Assembly (NCBI RefSeq): GCF_019308355.1
Contig: NZ_JAAGKM010000006.1
Location: 1-64,000 of the forward strand
DNA: 64,000 bases
Source of the DNA: Empedobacter falsenii
GTDB taxonomy: Bacteria; Bacteroidota; Bacteroidia; Flavobacteriales; Weeksellaceae
Direction: 5' to 3'
The translations under genes and the position numbers were made by a program. Below the pieces are notes generated by a model. That model saw only the letters and a program-made list of their open reading frames with translations, did no database searches and was not told the origin of the DNA. This document shows positions 34,529 to 43,532 of the stretch, one piece after another. The stretch's first letter is position 1. Every line of letters begins with the position of its first letter.

Positions 34529-36688
34529 ATGCCAAGAAGAAATTTTAAAAATACAAAGGCGAAAAAAGACAAAAACATAACAAAGTTTACGAAGTCTATC
34601 ATCGAAGTTTTATTTCAAAATCCGAATAAACCTTTAAATTATAAACAAATTGCAGCAGCTTTAAACCTAACAAATCGAATTGATACAGAATTATTGATTA
34701 AGAATTTGAATGTTTTATTAGCTGACAAAAAGATTTCTGAAGTAGAAAGAGGAAAATACAAAATCAATGCAACCAATGATTATATGGTTGGGATTGCGGA
34801 TTTGACTTCTTCGGGAAGCGCTTATATTATGATTGATGGTCTTGAACAAGATGTCTTTGTACAAAAAGGAAAAACGCGAAATGCTTTAATGGGCGATACG
34901 GTTCGCGTATATGTTTATCCAAAAAAACATGCCAATCAATCGAGAGCAGACGGAGAAATTGTAGAAATTATCGAGCGTAATAAAACTGAATTTACAGGAA
35001 TTTTCGAGTTAGGAAAGAACGGAAATTTTGGTTTTGTAACGATGCAAAATGGTAACCACGATTTCTTTATTCCGAAAGAGAAAATTAAAAATGCTCAACC
35101 AGGAGAAAAAGTTGTGGTTCGATTAACAAATTGGCCAGAAGGATCTAATTCACCATTTGGTGAAATCACGCAAGTTTTGGGTAGTCCAGACGATACGGAT
35201 GTAGAAATTCATGCAATTTTGTTAGAATACGATTTGCCAGCTCAATTTCCAGAGGAAGTTGAAGAAGAAGCAAATCAGTTGGATACTTCGATAGATGAAG
35301 CCGAGGCAGCTCGTCGTAGAGATATGCGAAATATAACGACATTTACAATCGATCCGAAAGATGCAAAAGATTTTGATGATGCTTTATCAATACGAAAATT
35401 AGAGAACGGTAACTGGGAAATTGGTGTTCACATTGCTGATGTTACGCATTATGTTCGTCCAGGTTCGTTGATCGAGCAAGAAGCATACAAGCGTGCAACT
35501 TCTGTTTATTTGGTGGATAGAGTAGTGCCAATGTTGCCAGAAGTGTTGTCGAATGTTGCGTGTTCTTTGCGTCCAAACGAAGATAAATATACGTTTTCGG
35601 GAGTTTTTGAAATGGATGATAATGCGAAGATTGTAAAAACATGGTTTGGTCGGACAGTAACGCATTCGGACAGACGTTTTACTTATGAAGAAGCGCAAGA
35701 AATTATCGAAGGAAAAGATGGAGATTTTAAAGATGAAATTTTGACTTTAGATCGTTTAGCAAAAACAATGCGTCAAAAGCGTATGAAATATGGAGCGGTT
35801 AATTTTGATAAAGTTGAAGTAAAATTCGATTTAGATCAAACGCATAATCCGCAAGGAATTTTCTTCAAAATTTCGAAAGATTCGAATAAATTGATTGAAG
35901 AATTCATGTTATTATGTAACAAAAAAGTTTCTGAATTCATTAGTTTAGATAAACATGGAAAAGAGAATGCGAACACTTATATTTATCGTGTTCACGATGA
36001 TCCAAATCCAGATAAATTATTAGACTTAAAGAATTTTATTCGCCAATTTGGGTATGAATTAGAGATTGGAGATCGTAAAACAACTATCAATTCTATGAAT
36101 AAGTTGTTAGCAGAAGTGAAAGGAAAACCAGAAGAAAATATGGTTGAAACTTTGGCAATGCGAACAATGGCGAAAGCAAAATATACAACAGAGAATATAG
36201 GACATTACGGTTTAGCGTTCGATTATTACACGCATTTTACATCGCCGATTCGTCGTTATCCAGATATGATTGCGCACCGTTTGTTGCAAGATTATTTAGA
36301 TGGTAAAAAATCTCCTGCAGCGGCTGTTTACGAAGATAAAGCAAAACATTGTTCATCTCGCGAAAAAATTGCTGCAGAAGCAGAGCGAGAGTCAATAAAA
36401 TATATGCAAGTAAAATACATGGAGCAATTTGTTGGCGAAACTTTTGATGCTTTTATTACAGGTGTACAAGATTATGGAATCTTTGTTGAAATTCCAGAAA
36501 CGCGTTGCGAAGGTTTGATTCGTTCTCGTGCTATGAAAGGTGATCATTTTGTTTTTGACGAAAAAAATCATGCTTTAATAGGTAAACGCACACGTGTTAA
36601 ATATCAGTTAGGAAGTCCGGTTAGAATCAAAGTTTTAAATGCTGATTTAATCAAGAAGCAATTAGATTTTGAATTAGTTGATGCTTAA
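34529..36688 (+). CDS. rnr: Ribonuclease R
   Basis: 3'-to-5' exoribonuclease that degrades structured RNA; cytoplasmic. The 719-residue protein shows a winged-helix start (about 17-80), cold-shock OB domains (about 85-220), the RNB catalytic domain from about 265 with the four metal-binding acids in TIDPKDAKDFDDAL (Asp275, 281, 283, 284) and an S1 RNA-binding domain (about 635-716, VGETFDAFITGVQDYGIFVEI). RNB motif HYGLAFDYYTHFTSPIRRYPD is present. Length fits RNase R rather than RNase II. It has its own promoter and structured leader. Confidence 0.97.
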   Translation: MPRRNFKNTKAKKDKNITKFTKSIIEVLFQNPNKPLNYKQIAAALNLTNRIDTELLIKNLNVLLADKKISEVERGKYKINATNDYMVGIADLTSSGSAYIMIDGLEQDVFVQKGKTRNALMGDTVRVYVYPKKHANQSRADGEIVEIIERNKTEFTGIFELGKNGNFGFVTMQNGNHDFFIPKEKIKNAQPGEKVVVRLTNWPEGSNSPFGEITQVLGSPDDTDVEIHAILLEYDLPAQFPEEVEEEANQLDTSIDEAEAARRRDMRNITTFTIDPKDAKDFDDALSIRKLENGNWEIGVHIADVTHYVRPGSLIEQEAYKRATSVYLVDRVVPMLPEVLSNVACSLRPNEDKYTFSGVFEMDDNAKIVKTWFGRTVTHSDRRFTYEEAQEIIEGKDGDFKDEILTLDRLAKTMRQKRMKYGAVNFDKVEVKFDLDQTHNPQGIFFKISKDSNKLIEEFMLLCNKKVSEFISLDKHGKENANTYIYRVHDDPNPDKLLDLKNFIRQFGYELEIGDRKTTINSMNKLLAEVKGKPEENMVETLAMRTMAKAKYTTENIGHYGLAFDYYTHFTSPIRRYPDMIAHRLLQDYLDGKKSPAAAVYEDKAKHCSSREKIAAEAERESIKYMQVKYMEQFVGETFDAFITGVQDYGIFVEIPETRCEGLIRSRAMKGDHFVFDEKNHALIGKRTRVKYQLGSPVRIKVLNADLIKKQLDFELVDA

Positions 36689-36729
36689 GTTTCATATTTT
36701 AGACTTATCTTGCAGACCTTAATTATGTT

Positions 36730-37413
36730 ATGGAAATAATATTTTCGGCCATACTAATAGGTTTTTTGTTAAGTACAATTCTTATTGGACCTGTATTTTT
36801 CTTACTTATTGAAACCAGTTTGCGTAGAAGTTGGAAAACCGCTGTAGTCCTAGATTTAGGGGTTATTGCAGCTGATATTTTATGTATTGCAGCAGCCTAT
36901 TATGGAAGTAAAGATTTTACAGATTATGTGACCAATCATCCAAAGTTTTACCGCATTTATATCATTGCAGGTTTCTTTGTATTGATTTACGGAATTTTCA
37001 TGTATTTCTCTAAACCAAAGCTACATATAGAAGGCGAAGCTGGATTTGTAAGCAACAATTATTTGAGAACGTTTATCAATGGATTTATTATGAATTTGTT
37101 GAATATCGGTGTCATTGTTTTTTGGTTTGTAATTGTCTCTTCAATTATGATTCAATATCCAAATCCAAGCGATTTTATGCTGTATATGGGCGTTGTTTTG
37201 ACGACCTATTTTGTAATAGATTTGGGTAAAATATTTTTGGCAGGGAAGCTACAGAAACGTTTTACCGATCAAAAAGTATTTATGGTGCGAAAAGGAGTTG
37301 GTATTTGTCTTTTAGTCTTTGGATTAATCATTATCTTAAAAGGTTTCGGATTCTTTAAAGAAATCGATCAAAGGATAGAGCATCAGCTCATTAATCAAGA
37401 ACAAACAAGTTAG
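36730..37413 (+). CDS. LysE-type transporter / exporter
   Basis: A 227-residue membrane protein with about six helices: ILIGFLLSTILIGPVFFLLIETSLRRS (about 8-34) contains the GP motif of the LysE/RhtB fold, followed by AVVLDLGVIAADILCIAAAYYG and the later block LNIGVIVFWFVIVSS. Such proteins export amino acids or related small metabolites; the substrate is unknown. It starts 41 bp after rnr on the same strand, so readthrough is possible, and it ends at a strong terminator. Confidence 0.85.
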   Translation: MEIIFSAILIGFLLSTILIGPVFFLLIETSLRRSWKTAVVLDLGVIAADILCIAAAYYGSKDFTDYVTNHPKFYRIYIIAGFFVLIYGIFMYFSKPKLHIEGEAGFVSNNYLRTFINGFIMNLLNIGVIVFWFVIVSSIMIQYPNPSDFMLYMGVVLTTYFVIDLGKIFLAGKLQKRFTDQKVFMVRKGVGICLLVFGLIIILKGFGFFKEIDQRIEHQLINQEQTS

Positions 37414-37420
37414 AAATATA

Positions 37421-37456
37421 AACTCCCATCAAATTTTTTGATGGGAGTTTTTTTAT
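37421..37456 (+). terminator. Terminator of the LysE-type gene
   Basis: AACTCCCATCAAA (37421-37433) pairs with TTTGATGGGAGTT (37437-37449), followed by a T run. Confidence 0.88.
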
Positions 37457-37566
37457 TTCTACTTTATAAAAATAATCTAATTGATTATTGATATCATGAA
37501 AAATAAAATAAATAATTAAGTACAAAATAAGGTTGATAATGATGTAATAAAATATGTATTTTAGCA

Positions 37567-37866
37567 TTAATTACAATTCATAAAACCTGTTTTTTTTATT
37601 TCTTCTATCAATTTATCAGGATTAGAAACTCTGAAAATTATTTTTGAATCATATTTAGGATTTTTATGAAGAATTTTAATTCCTTTTTCAAAAAAATCGT
37701 TAGATGGAATTATATCTATAATATCTTTTTTTAAAAGGATTATTTTAAAGAAAAACAAATAATTTATTATTAACTTATCTTCATAAATATTTATTTGAGC
37801 AAGTAAACTTGACATTCTAATAGAGCCTATTATAAGACCTCCCGATTTTGTATAAAGATTGTTCAT
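37567..37866 (-). CDS. Hypothetical protein, PH-like
   Basis: A 99-residue cytoplasmic-looking protein without signal peptide. It has alternating beta strands (GGLIIGSIRMSSLLAQINIYEDKLIINYLFF, split by short turns), LKKDIIDIIPSNDFFEKGIKILHKNP and a final helix VSNPDKLIEEIKKTGF. That order of seven strands and one helix is what bacterial PH-like domains show, but I can only suggest the fold. It stands alone, AT-rich like its surroundings. Function unknown. Confidence 0.55.
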   Translation of the reverse strand: MNNLYTKSGGLIIGSIRMSSLLAQINIYEDKLIINYLFFFKIILLKKDIIDIIPSNDFFEKGIKILHKNPKYDSKIIFRVSNPDKLIEEIKKTGFMNCN

Positions 37867-37989
37867 ATTTTTTTAGGTTAAATTATTGATATTGTGAGAG
37901 TGAAGTTTTGAATAAATAATTTTACAGTTAGGAATGCTCTGAAAGGCATATTTTATCGTTTTAAACTGCATATCCAAAGCAGACAAATC

Positions 37990-39042
37990 TTACTTCAATA
38001 ACGACTTCCCAGAATCCTTATAATTCCATGTTTTTACTTTCATCAAATCAGCAATTGTAGAGGCAATTTGATTGAGATAAGTTTGTTTCTGTTTGAATTT
38101 TTTAGGATTAATCCCATTTCCAATCATCAAAATAAAACCTTCGTCTGATCCAGGAATTTCATCATAATGTTCTGGCCATTGTCTTCCATTTCCACGTCCG
38201 TGATCAGTTGTTACAATAATAGTTGTTTGATCTTTATAGAATGGATCGCTTTGTACATAATTCCATAATTCCTCAATCATTCTATCATTGCGATTTATTG
38301 AAGTAATATATTGATCGTAATCTTCATCATGTCCGTAATCATCAGCTTCTCCATAACCAATAAAAAGTAATTTTGGCTTTTGATTTTTCATCGCTTCTAA
38401 CGCAAATTCGTGCGTAAAAATATCAAATCTAGTTGCCCACCATTGTTTTGGTGTTTCTAATTGAAAACGTTCGATAAGCAATTCTCGTTCAGATTTGTTT
38501 TGATTAAAACTATCTTGATATCCAGCATTTACAAACAATTTAGAACGTTCTTGATTGAAAATATTTGTATACATTCTCCAGCTTCCAAAAGCCATTACCT
38601 TATTGTTTAAATTCTTTTGTTGATTTGCAATTTCAAAAACTGAAACATTAGGATTCGGAATATCTTTGTTATTTTTAATTCGCTCATCATCAGCTTTTCC
38701 TGTAATAATTTCGTTGTATCCAGGATAAGACCATAATCTTTTGTTGGTCAAATTAACAAAGTTTTGTTCATCACGATTTCCTAAAATAACTCCTTTGTCT
38801 TTAATCGTTTTCCACGTAAATGGCATCAATAATTCGCGACGTTTTATAGAATCTTCTGTCCAATATTTTTCATTAGTTTGAACAATAAGTGAGTTGTATT
38901 TTTTATCATTTAAAATTGATTTTTCAACTCCTCGGAAAACTTCTTTCCAACGAACACCATCCAGCGTAACCAAAATAACTTTCGGTTCTTGAGCAAATAA
39001 AAAATTTGAGAATAAGGCAAGAATAAGAAATGTATACTTCAT
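37990..39042 (-). CDS. Exported alkaline-phosphatase-superfamily protein
   Basis: A 350-residue protein with a signal peptide (YTFLILALFSNFLFAQ). The start of the mature chain, VILVTLDGVRWKEVFRG, gives the first metal-binding Asp of the phosphodiesterase/phosphatase fold, and WSYPGYNEIITG follows. Further ligands are visible in GYGEADDYGHDEDYDQY and the late TTDHGRGNGRQWPEH. Members hydrolyse phosphate, phosphodiester or sulfate esters outside the cytoplasm. The usual nucleophile Thr/Ser/Cys is most likely in the SYPGY segment, so substrate class is open. It is a single-gene unit. Confidence 0.85.
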   Translation of the reverse strand: MKYTFLILALFSNFLFAQEPKVILVTLDGVRWKEVFRGVEKSILNDKKYNSLIVQTNEKYWTEDSIKRRELLMPFTWKTIKDKGVILGNRDEQNFVNLTNKRLWSYPGYNEIITGKADDERIKNNKDIPNPNVSVFEIANQQKNLNNKVMAFGSWRMYTNIFNQERSKLFVNAGYQDSFNQNKSERELLIERFQLETPKQWWATRFDIFTHEFALEAMKNQKPKLLFIGYGEADDYGHDEDYDQYITSINRNDRMIEELWNYVQSDPFYKDQTTIIVTTDHGRGNGRQWPEHYDEIPGSDEGFILMIGNGINPKKFKQKQTYLNQIASTIADLMKVKTWNYKDSGKSLLK

Positions 39043-39069
39043 GTGATTATAATTTCTTATAAAAATAGG

Positions 39070-39092
39070 AAAAGCATCGATATGATGCTTTT
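39070..39092 (-). terminator. Terminator of the sufE-kef-GT9 operon
   Basis: AAAAGCATC (39070-39078) pairs with GATGCTTTT (39084-39092) across a 5-base loop; on the minus strand a broken T run (CCTATTTTT) follows. Confidence 0.65.
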
Positions 39093-39099
39093 AAAAGTA

Positions 39100-40104
39100 T
39101 TATTTTTCTAATTTATCGACGATTTGTTCATAAATATCTTCGGCACTCAAATTTTGAAAATAATCATAATTTTGAAACTTTTTTGGATCTTTTCCAAAGA
39201 TAGAAGTTGGACGAATTTTCATCGTTTCGTCTTGTATCACATCATTCATAGATTGACCATAACCTAAAAATCCAGCAAATGGATGCGTTCCACCCCAAAT
39301 AGAAATTGTGCGTGTTCCCATCAACGAAGCTAAATGCATGTTTGCGCTATCCATAGAAATCATTACTTCTAATTTAGCAATTGCTTGTAATTCTTCTTCA
39401 AAAGAGATTGTTCCAGCTAAAGATTTGATGTTAGGATTAAAACTTTCCCACGTTTTTAATTCATCAATTTCAATTTTTCCACCGCCAAATAAATAAATTT
39501 TGTACCCATTTTCAGCTAATTTCTTCGCAACGATTTTCATCTTTTCGATGGGATACATTTTACTTGTAAAGGCTGCAAAAGGCGCAATTCCAATTGATTT
39601 AGATTCTTTAATCGATTTTGGTTCGATTTTATGCTTTAAATTGACGTTAAAACTAAATTGACGCAAAACATCAGCATAGCGCTCAGTTGTTAATTTTAAT
39701 TGCTTAAAAACGCGATTTTTTTGATTGACTAAAGCTTTTTTCTCCTCACGACCTTTATCTAAAGTAGCCGTTTCTGTTCCGTTAAGTTTGAATAGAGTTG
39801 TAATGACTTTTGATCGGATTACGTTGTGAAAATCAGCTACATAATCAAAATTATATTGTTTTAATTCTTTGTATAATTTGAACAAGCTAAAAAAGCTTTT
39901 GTAGTCTTTGTTCAAATCAACCGAAATAAATTTGATTTGAGGAAATTGCTTGAAAATATTTCCCATAAAAGGGCGCGAAGCAACATAAACTTCGATGTTA
40001 GGATTTTGTTCAATAAACTCTTGTAAAACAGGAGCAATCATTGTAACATCCCCCAAAGCAGAAAAACGTAAAACTAATAGTTTTTTATGATTCGTTTTCT
40101 CCAT
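39100..40104 (-). CDS. Family 9 glycosyltransferase (heptosyltransferase-like)
   Basis: A 334-residue transferase of the GT9 family, which in Gram-negatives adds heptose or similar sugars to lipopolysaccharide core. It begins KKLLVLRFSALGDVTMIAPVLQEF (N-terminal Rossmann domain), and the C-terminal nucleotide-sugar domain has SIGIAPFAAFTSKMYP, LFGGGKIEID, ISMDSANMHLASLMGTRTISIWGGTHPFAGF. The frame is open nine codons earlier, but MEKTNHKKLL at 40104 matches the family start. It overlaps the 3' end of the antiporter gene by 20 bp, so it is co-transcribed with it. Confidence 0.88.
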   Translation of the reverse strand: MEKTNHKKLLVLRFSALGDVTMIAPVLQEFIEQNPNIEVYVASRPFMGNIFKQFPQIKFISVDLNKDYKSFFSLFKLYKELKQYNFDYVADFHNVIRSKVITTLFKLNGTETATLDKGREEKKALVNQKNRVFKQLKLTTERYADVLRQFSFNVNLKHKIEPKSIKESKSIGIAPFAAFTSKMYPIEKMKIVAKKLAENGYKIYLFGGGKIEIDELKTWESFNPNIKSLAGTISFEEELQAIAKLEVMISMDSANMHLASLMGTRTISIWGGTHPFAGFLGYGQSMNDVIQDETMKIRPTSIFGKDPKKFQNYDYFQNLSAEDIYEQIVDKLEK

Positions 40105-41935
40105 TATTCCTATTGTTAATTTCTTTTGCAACCATTTTCATTTGCTTTTCAAATTCTTGCTTAGATGCTTCAAAATATTGATCAGAATTTTCGGCATGTT
40201 TTGCAATTTTACGCAACGATTTTCGGTCACTTTTTATGAAAATTTCTCCAATTTTAGACGCTTCTTCAGGTGAAAAACCATATTTTATAAGGATTTGTCT
40301 ACCAACGTAAACAGATGAGAAAAAGTTTTCTCGATAAACTTCGTCTATACCATCTTTCAAATAATTATACGCATAACTACGATTTTTTGCACGAACAATA
40401 ATTTCTAAATTCGGAAAGTTTTTACGAACAATATAAACTAATTTTTGATTAATTTCTGGCGGATCCAAAGCAGCTACAAAATATTTTGCATGTTCAGCAC
40501 CAGCCGATTTTAGTAAGTTAACATTTGTTGCATCGCCATAAAAAACATTAAAACCCTGCTTGCGCATTTTCTCTACACGCTCACTATCATTATCCAAAAC
40601 AATCGATTTTATTCCAGTGCTTTTCAAGACACGACTAATTGTGTTTCCAAAATCACCAAAACCAGCAATAATTATTTCACCTTCTGCTGAATGTGGATTT
40701 ATTTTATCGTTTTCAATGATTGTTTTTACTTTTGTTTTTACACCAAAATATTTTAGAATTAATTTTTCATTTAAGACTAAAAGTAATGGTGTTATTACCA
40801 TTGTTATCGCAGTTGTAGCTAACATCAAATCGTACCATTCTTTATTTAGAATATCTAAATTTCGAGTCAATGATAAGATAACGAAAGCAAATTCTCCGAC
40901 TTGTGATAAAAGCAAAATGAACAACCATTTTTGATCAAAATCAAATTTATGTTTGATTCCAATAAACCATAAAACCAATGATTTTATTAACATTATTCCA
41001 AATGTTAATCCAAGAATCATAAAAGGTTTATCTGCAATTAATTTGAAGTTAATCGTTGATCCAACAGCAATAAAAAAGATTCCTAATAATAATGATTTGA
41101 ATGGCTCAATGTCACTTTCTAATTGATGTTTATATTCGTTATTCGCCAAAACAACACCAGCAATAAATGCTCCCAAGGCAGGAGAAATTCCAACTTTTTG
41201 CATCAAAATTGAAACTCCAATGACTAAAAGTAGGGCAGAAGCGGTGTAAATTTCTCGAACTTGTAATTGTCCAACATACTTGAAATAAGGTGTAATAATG
41301 TATTTTGCAATCACATAAATAAATGTAATTGCACCAAGAATAACCAAGGTTTTCATGAACGCTGGTCCACCAACTAACAAACTTTTAGAATCATCTCCAA
41401 TGGACTGAATCAAGGAATCTCCAACTAAAAGTGGAATAATTGCTAAGATTGGAATTACCATAATATCTTGAAACAACAAAACTGAAAAAGTTGATTTACC
41501 TATGTTTGTTTTGGTCAATCCTTTTTCGCTAAGCGTTTGCATAATAATGGCTGTTGAAGACATGGTTATTGCAAAAGCTATAGAAAGAGCCAAAGAAAAA
41601 TCCATTTTCAAGGCAAATATTCCGACTAAAGTTGCAATAATTATTGTTCCCAAAACTTGCATTCCACCAAGGTTGATGATTTTATTTTTCATCTTCCAGA
41701 ATTCCTTTGGATCAAGTTCTAATCCGACCAAAAAAAGCATCATAACTACACCAAATTCTGTGGCGTGCATAATGTCTGTACCGTCATTGCCAACAAATTT
41801 CAGCAGATAAGGTCCAATTAAAACTCCGGCAATTAAATATCCCAAAACCGAACCCATTCCTAATTTTTTGGAAATAGGAACGCAGATTACAGCGGAAAAT
41901 AGAAAAATAAATGCTTGGCCTAAAAAGTCGTTCAT
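40085..41935 (-). CDS. KefB/KefC-type cation:proton antiporter with RCK domain
   Basis: A 616-residue membrane protein of the CPA2 family. Residues about 1-390 form 12-13 helices, including the conserved FLVGLELDPKEFW, FAITMSSTAIIMQTLSEKG and LLFQDIMVIPILAIIPLL. From about 418 comes a cytoplasmic RCK/TrkA-N Rossmann domain (EIIIAGFGDFGNTISRVL, YGDATNVNLLKSAGAEHAKYFV) that senses NAD(H) or related ligands. It exchanges K+ or Na+ for protons; glutathione regulation known from E. coli cannot be assumed. It is the middle gene of sufE-kef-GT9, starting 29 bp after sufE. Confidence 0.93.
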   Translation of the reverse strand: MNDFLGQAFIFLFSAVICVPISKKLGMGSVLGYLIAGVLIGPYLLKFVGNDGTDIMHATEFGVVMMLFLVGLELDPKEFWKMKNKIINLGGMQVLGTIIIATLVGIFALKMDFSLALSIAFAITMSSTAIIMQTLSEKGLTKTNIGKSTFSVLLFQDIMVIPILAIIPLLVGDSLIQSIGDDSKSLLVGGPAFMKTLVILGAITFIYVIAKYIITPYFKYVGQLQVREIYTASALLLVIGVSILMQKVGISPALGAFIAGVVLANNEYKHQLESDIEPFKSLLLGIFFIAVGSTINFKLIADKPFMILGLTFGIMLIKSLVLWFIGIKHKFDFDQKWLFILLLSQVGEFAFVILSLTRNLDILNKEWYDLMLATTAITMVITPLLLVLNEKLILKYFGVKTKVKTIIENDKINPHSAEGEIIIAGFGDFGNTISRVLKSTGIKSIVLDNDSERVEKMRKQGFNVFYGDATNVNLLKSAGAEHAKYFVAALDPPEINQKLVYIVRKNFPNLEIIVRAKNRSYAYNYLKDGIDEVYRENFFSSVYVGRQILIKYGFSPEEASKIGEIFIKSDRKSLRKIAKHAENSDQYFEASKQEFEKQMKMVAKEINNRNNGENES

Positions 41936-41964
41936 TATTTTATAAGGTTGATTAGATGATGTGT

Positions 41965-42393
41965 CTAACTATTATTTTGTTTTGATTGAAATGCAATCGC
42001 ATAAAATTTGAATTGTTTTATCATCGCTAATAATCCATTTGCACGAGTTGGTGATAAAAATTCTGATAAACCAATTTCGTTGATAAAATCTGTATCCGAT
42101 TCTAAAATATCTTTTGGCGTTTGATGATTATACATTCTCACCAATAGTGCGGCAATTCCTTTTGGTAAAATAGCATTAGAATCAGCTTTAAATTCGATTG
42201 TATTACCATCCAATTCTGCATCTAACCAAACAGAAGATTGACAACCTTTTATGATTTTATCATCTGTTTTTGCTTCTTCTGGTAAATTATTTAAGCTTTT
42301 TCCTAACTCGATCAAATATTCGTAGCGTTGTTCCCAATCATCAAAAAATGAGAATTCGTCTACTATTTCGTTTTGAATTTCTTTAATTTTCAT
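41965..42393 (-). CDS. sufE: Cysteine desulfuration protein SufE
   Basis: Accepts sulfane sulfur from the SufS desulfurase and passes it to the Fe-S scaffold. The 142-residue protein has the acceptor Cys51 in IIKGCQSSVWLDAEL, preceded by DDWEQRYEYLIELGK and followed by GIAALLVRMYNHQTP and a C-terminal LSPTRANGLLAMIKQFKFYA, all family hallmarks. Its core promoter -7 box ends only 5 bp before the ATG, so the transcript should begin at or next to the start codon. It leads an operon with the Kef-type antiporter and GT9 gene; sufS is not in the window. Confidence 0.95.
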   Translation of the reverse strand: MKIKEIQNEIVDEFSFFDDWEQRYEYLIELGKSLNNLPEEAKTDDKIIKGCQSSVWLDAELDGNTIEFKADSNAILPKGIAALLVRMYNHQTPKDILESDTDFINEIGLSEFLSPTRANGLLAMIKQFKFYAIAFQSKQNNS

Positions 42394-42397
42394 ACTA

Positions 42398-42405
42398 CAA
42401 AGTTA
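42398..42405 (-). promoter_or_regulatory. -7 box of sufE promoter, predicting a leaderless mRNA
   Basis: TAACTTTG on the minus strand with its last base 5 nt from the A of the ATG. In this promoter class transcription starts about 4-7 nt after the box, that is at the start codon. A TTTG that could serve as -33 is at 42432-42429 (23 bp spacing). Confidence 0.55.
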
Positions 42406-42468
42406 GAAAGTTTTTGATAGTTTTTCCTCAAAAAAAGACGTTAAATAGCTTGATTCTTTTAGATTTCT

Positions 42469-42476
42469 TATTTTTG
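42469..42476 (+). promoter_or_regulatory. -7 box of the lipid kinase promoter
   Basis: TATTTTTG on the plus strand, with TTG at 42450-42452. Transcription from about 42482 supports the ATG at 42505 over the in-frame TTG at 42481. Confidence 0.5.
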
Positions 42477-42504
42477 TGTTTTGATAAATTTCAATTCCCA
42501 AAAA

Positions 42505-43377
42505 ATGAAGTACACTTTCATTGTTAATCCAAATTCTGGAAACGCAAAACACGATATTTCGCTCGATTTTTTACAATCTAAATTTGATTCTTCAGACGAA
42601 ATCGTTTTGAAAGAAACTGCTTATCAATTTCATGCAAAAGAATTGGTGAAGGAGGCGATTGCAGAAAATTCGGATGTTATTGTAGCATGTGGTGGTGATG
42701 GGACAATCAATGAAGTGGCGAGTGCTTTGGTGAAAAAAAATATTCCGTTGGGAATAATTCCTGCTGGATCTGGAAATGGTTTGGCAACAAATCTTAATAT
42801 TCCGAAAGATGCTAACAAAGCGATTGAAATTATCAAATCAAATGCTATTCACAAAATTGATGTTGGTAGAGTAGAGGACAAGTATTTTTTTAGCAATTTA
42901 GGTTTTGGGATTGATGCAGAAGTCATCAAAACGTATGAAGAAAATCAAAAGCGTACGATTACTGGATATGTTGATGCTTCTGTGAAAACCTTGTTGAATT
43001 ATCAATCTAAATTGTTTCGTCTTTATATAGATGATGTAATTATCGAGAAGAGTTTTTATTATCTTTTCTGTTCTAATTCTAACATTGCTGGTTATGGGAT
43101 CTCTTTTACACCCAAAGCTGATTTGTCTGATGGTGAATTGGATTTATTGATGATAGAAGATTTAGATGTTTTCGAGCAGTTTTATTTTTCGGTATTGGTT
43201 TTAGCCAAAAAGATTGATTTTTTGAACAAAGCAAAGTATCGAAAAGTTAAGAAATTTAAGATTGAAAGTTTAGATCATAATCCGATTACGTATCAGCTTG
43301 ATGGAGAGATTCATAATACCGATTCACTTCAAGTAAAAGTTAAGGTATTACCAAATGCTTTAAAAATCATTTTTTAA
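42505..43377 (+). CDS. Diacylglycerol/lipid kinase family protein
   Basis: A 290-residue cytoplasmic lipid kinase of the DagK/YegS family. The catalytic nucleotide loop is CGGDGTINEVASAL (about 55-68), preceded by FIVNPNSGNAKHD at the start and followed by GIIPAGSGNGLATNLNIP. The C-terminal beta-sandwich begins near 110 and includes KIDVGRVEDKYFFSNLGFGIDAEV and ITYQLDGEIHNTD. It phosphorylates diacylglycerol or a related lipid, or sphingosine-like bases; which one is not decided by sequence. It is divergent from sufE and about 155 bp before the dehydrogenase. Confidence 0.92.
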   Translation: MKYTFIVNPNSGNAKHDISLDFLQSKFDSSDEIVLKETAYQFHAKELVKEAIAENSDVIVACGGDGTINEVASALVKKNIPLGIIPAGSGNGLATNLNIPKDANKAIEIIKSNAIHKIDVGRVEDKYFFSNLGFGIDAEVIKTYEENQKRTITGYVDASVKTLLNYQSKLFRLYIDDVIIEKSFYYLFCSNSNIAGYGISFTPKADLSDGELDLLMIEDLDVFEQFYFSVLVLAKKIDFLNKAKYRKVKKFKIESLDHNPITYQLDGEIHNTDSLQVKVKVLPNALKIIF

Positions 43378-43509
43378 ACTTCAATTATTATTTAATTAGC
43401 AATATAAATTATACATTTTCAATAAATTAAAATATTATTAACGTAGTTATAAACGATTTGTTTGTAACCAATTTTATCTTCAATTTTATAATAATACTTG
43501 CATTCGTTG

Positions 43510-43517
43510 TAACTTTG
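43510..43517 (+). promoter_or_regulatory. -7 box of the dehydrogenase promoter
   Basis: TAACTTTG about 15 bp before the chosen ATG at 43533, within the over-long open frame that starts at 43458. It supports the later start. The -33 element is not clear. Confidence 0.5.
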
Positions 43518-43532
43518 ATTAAAATTTTTGCA

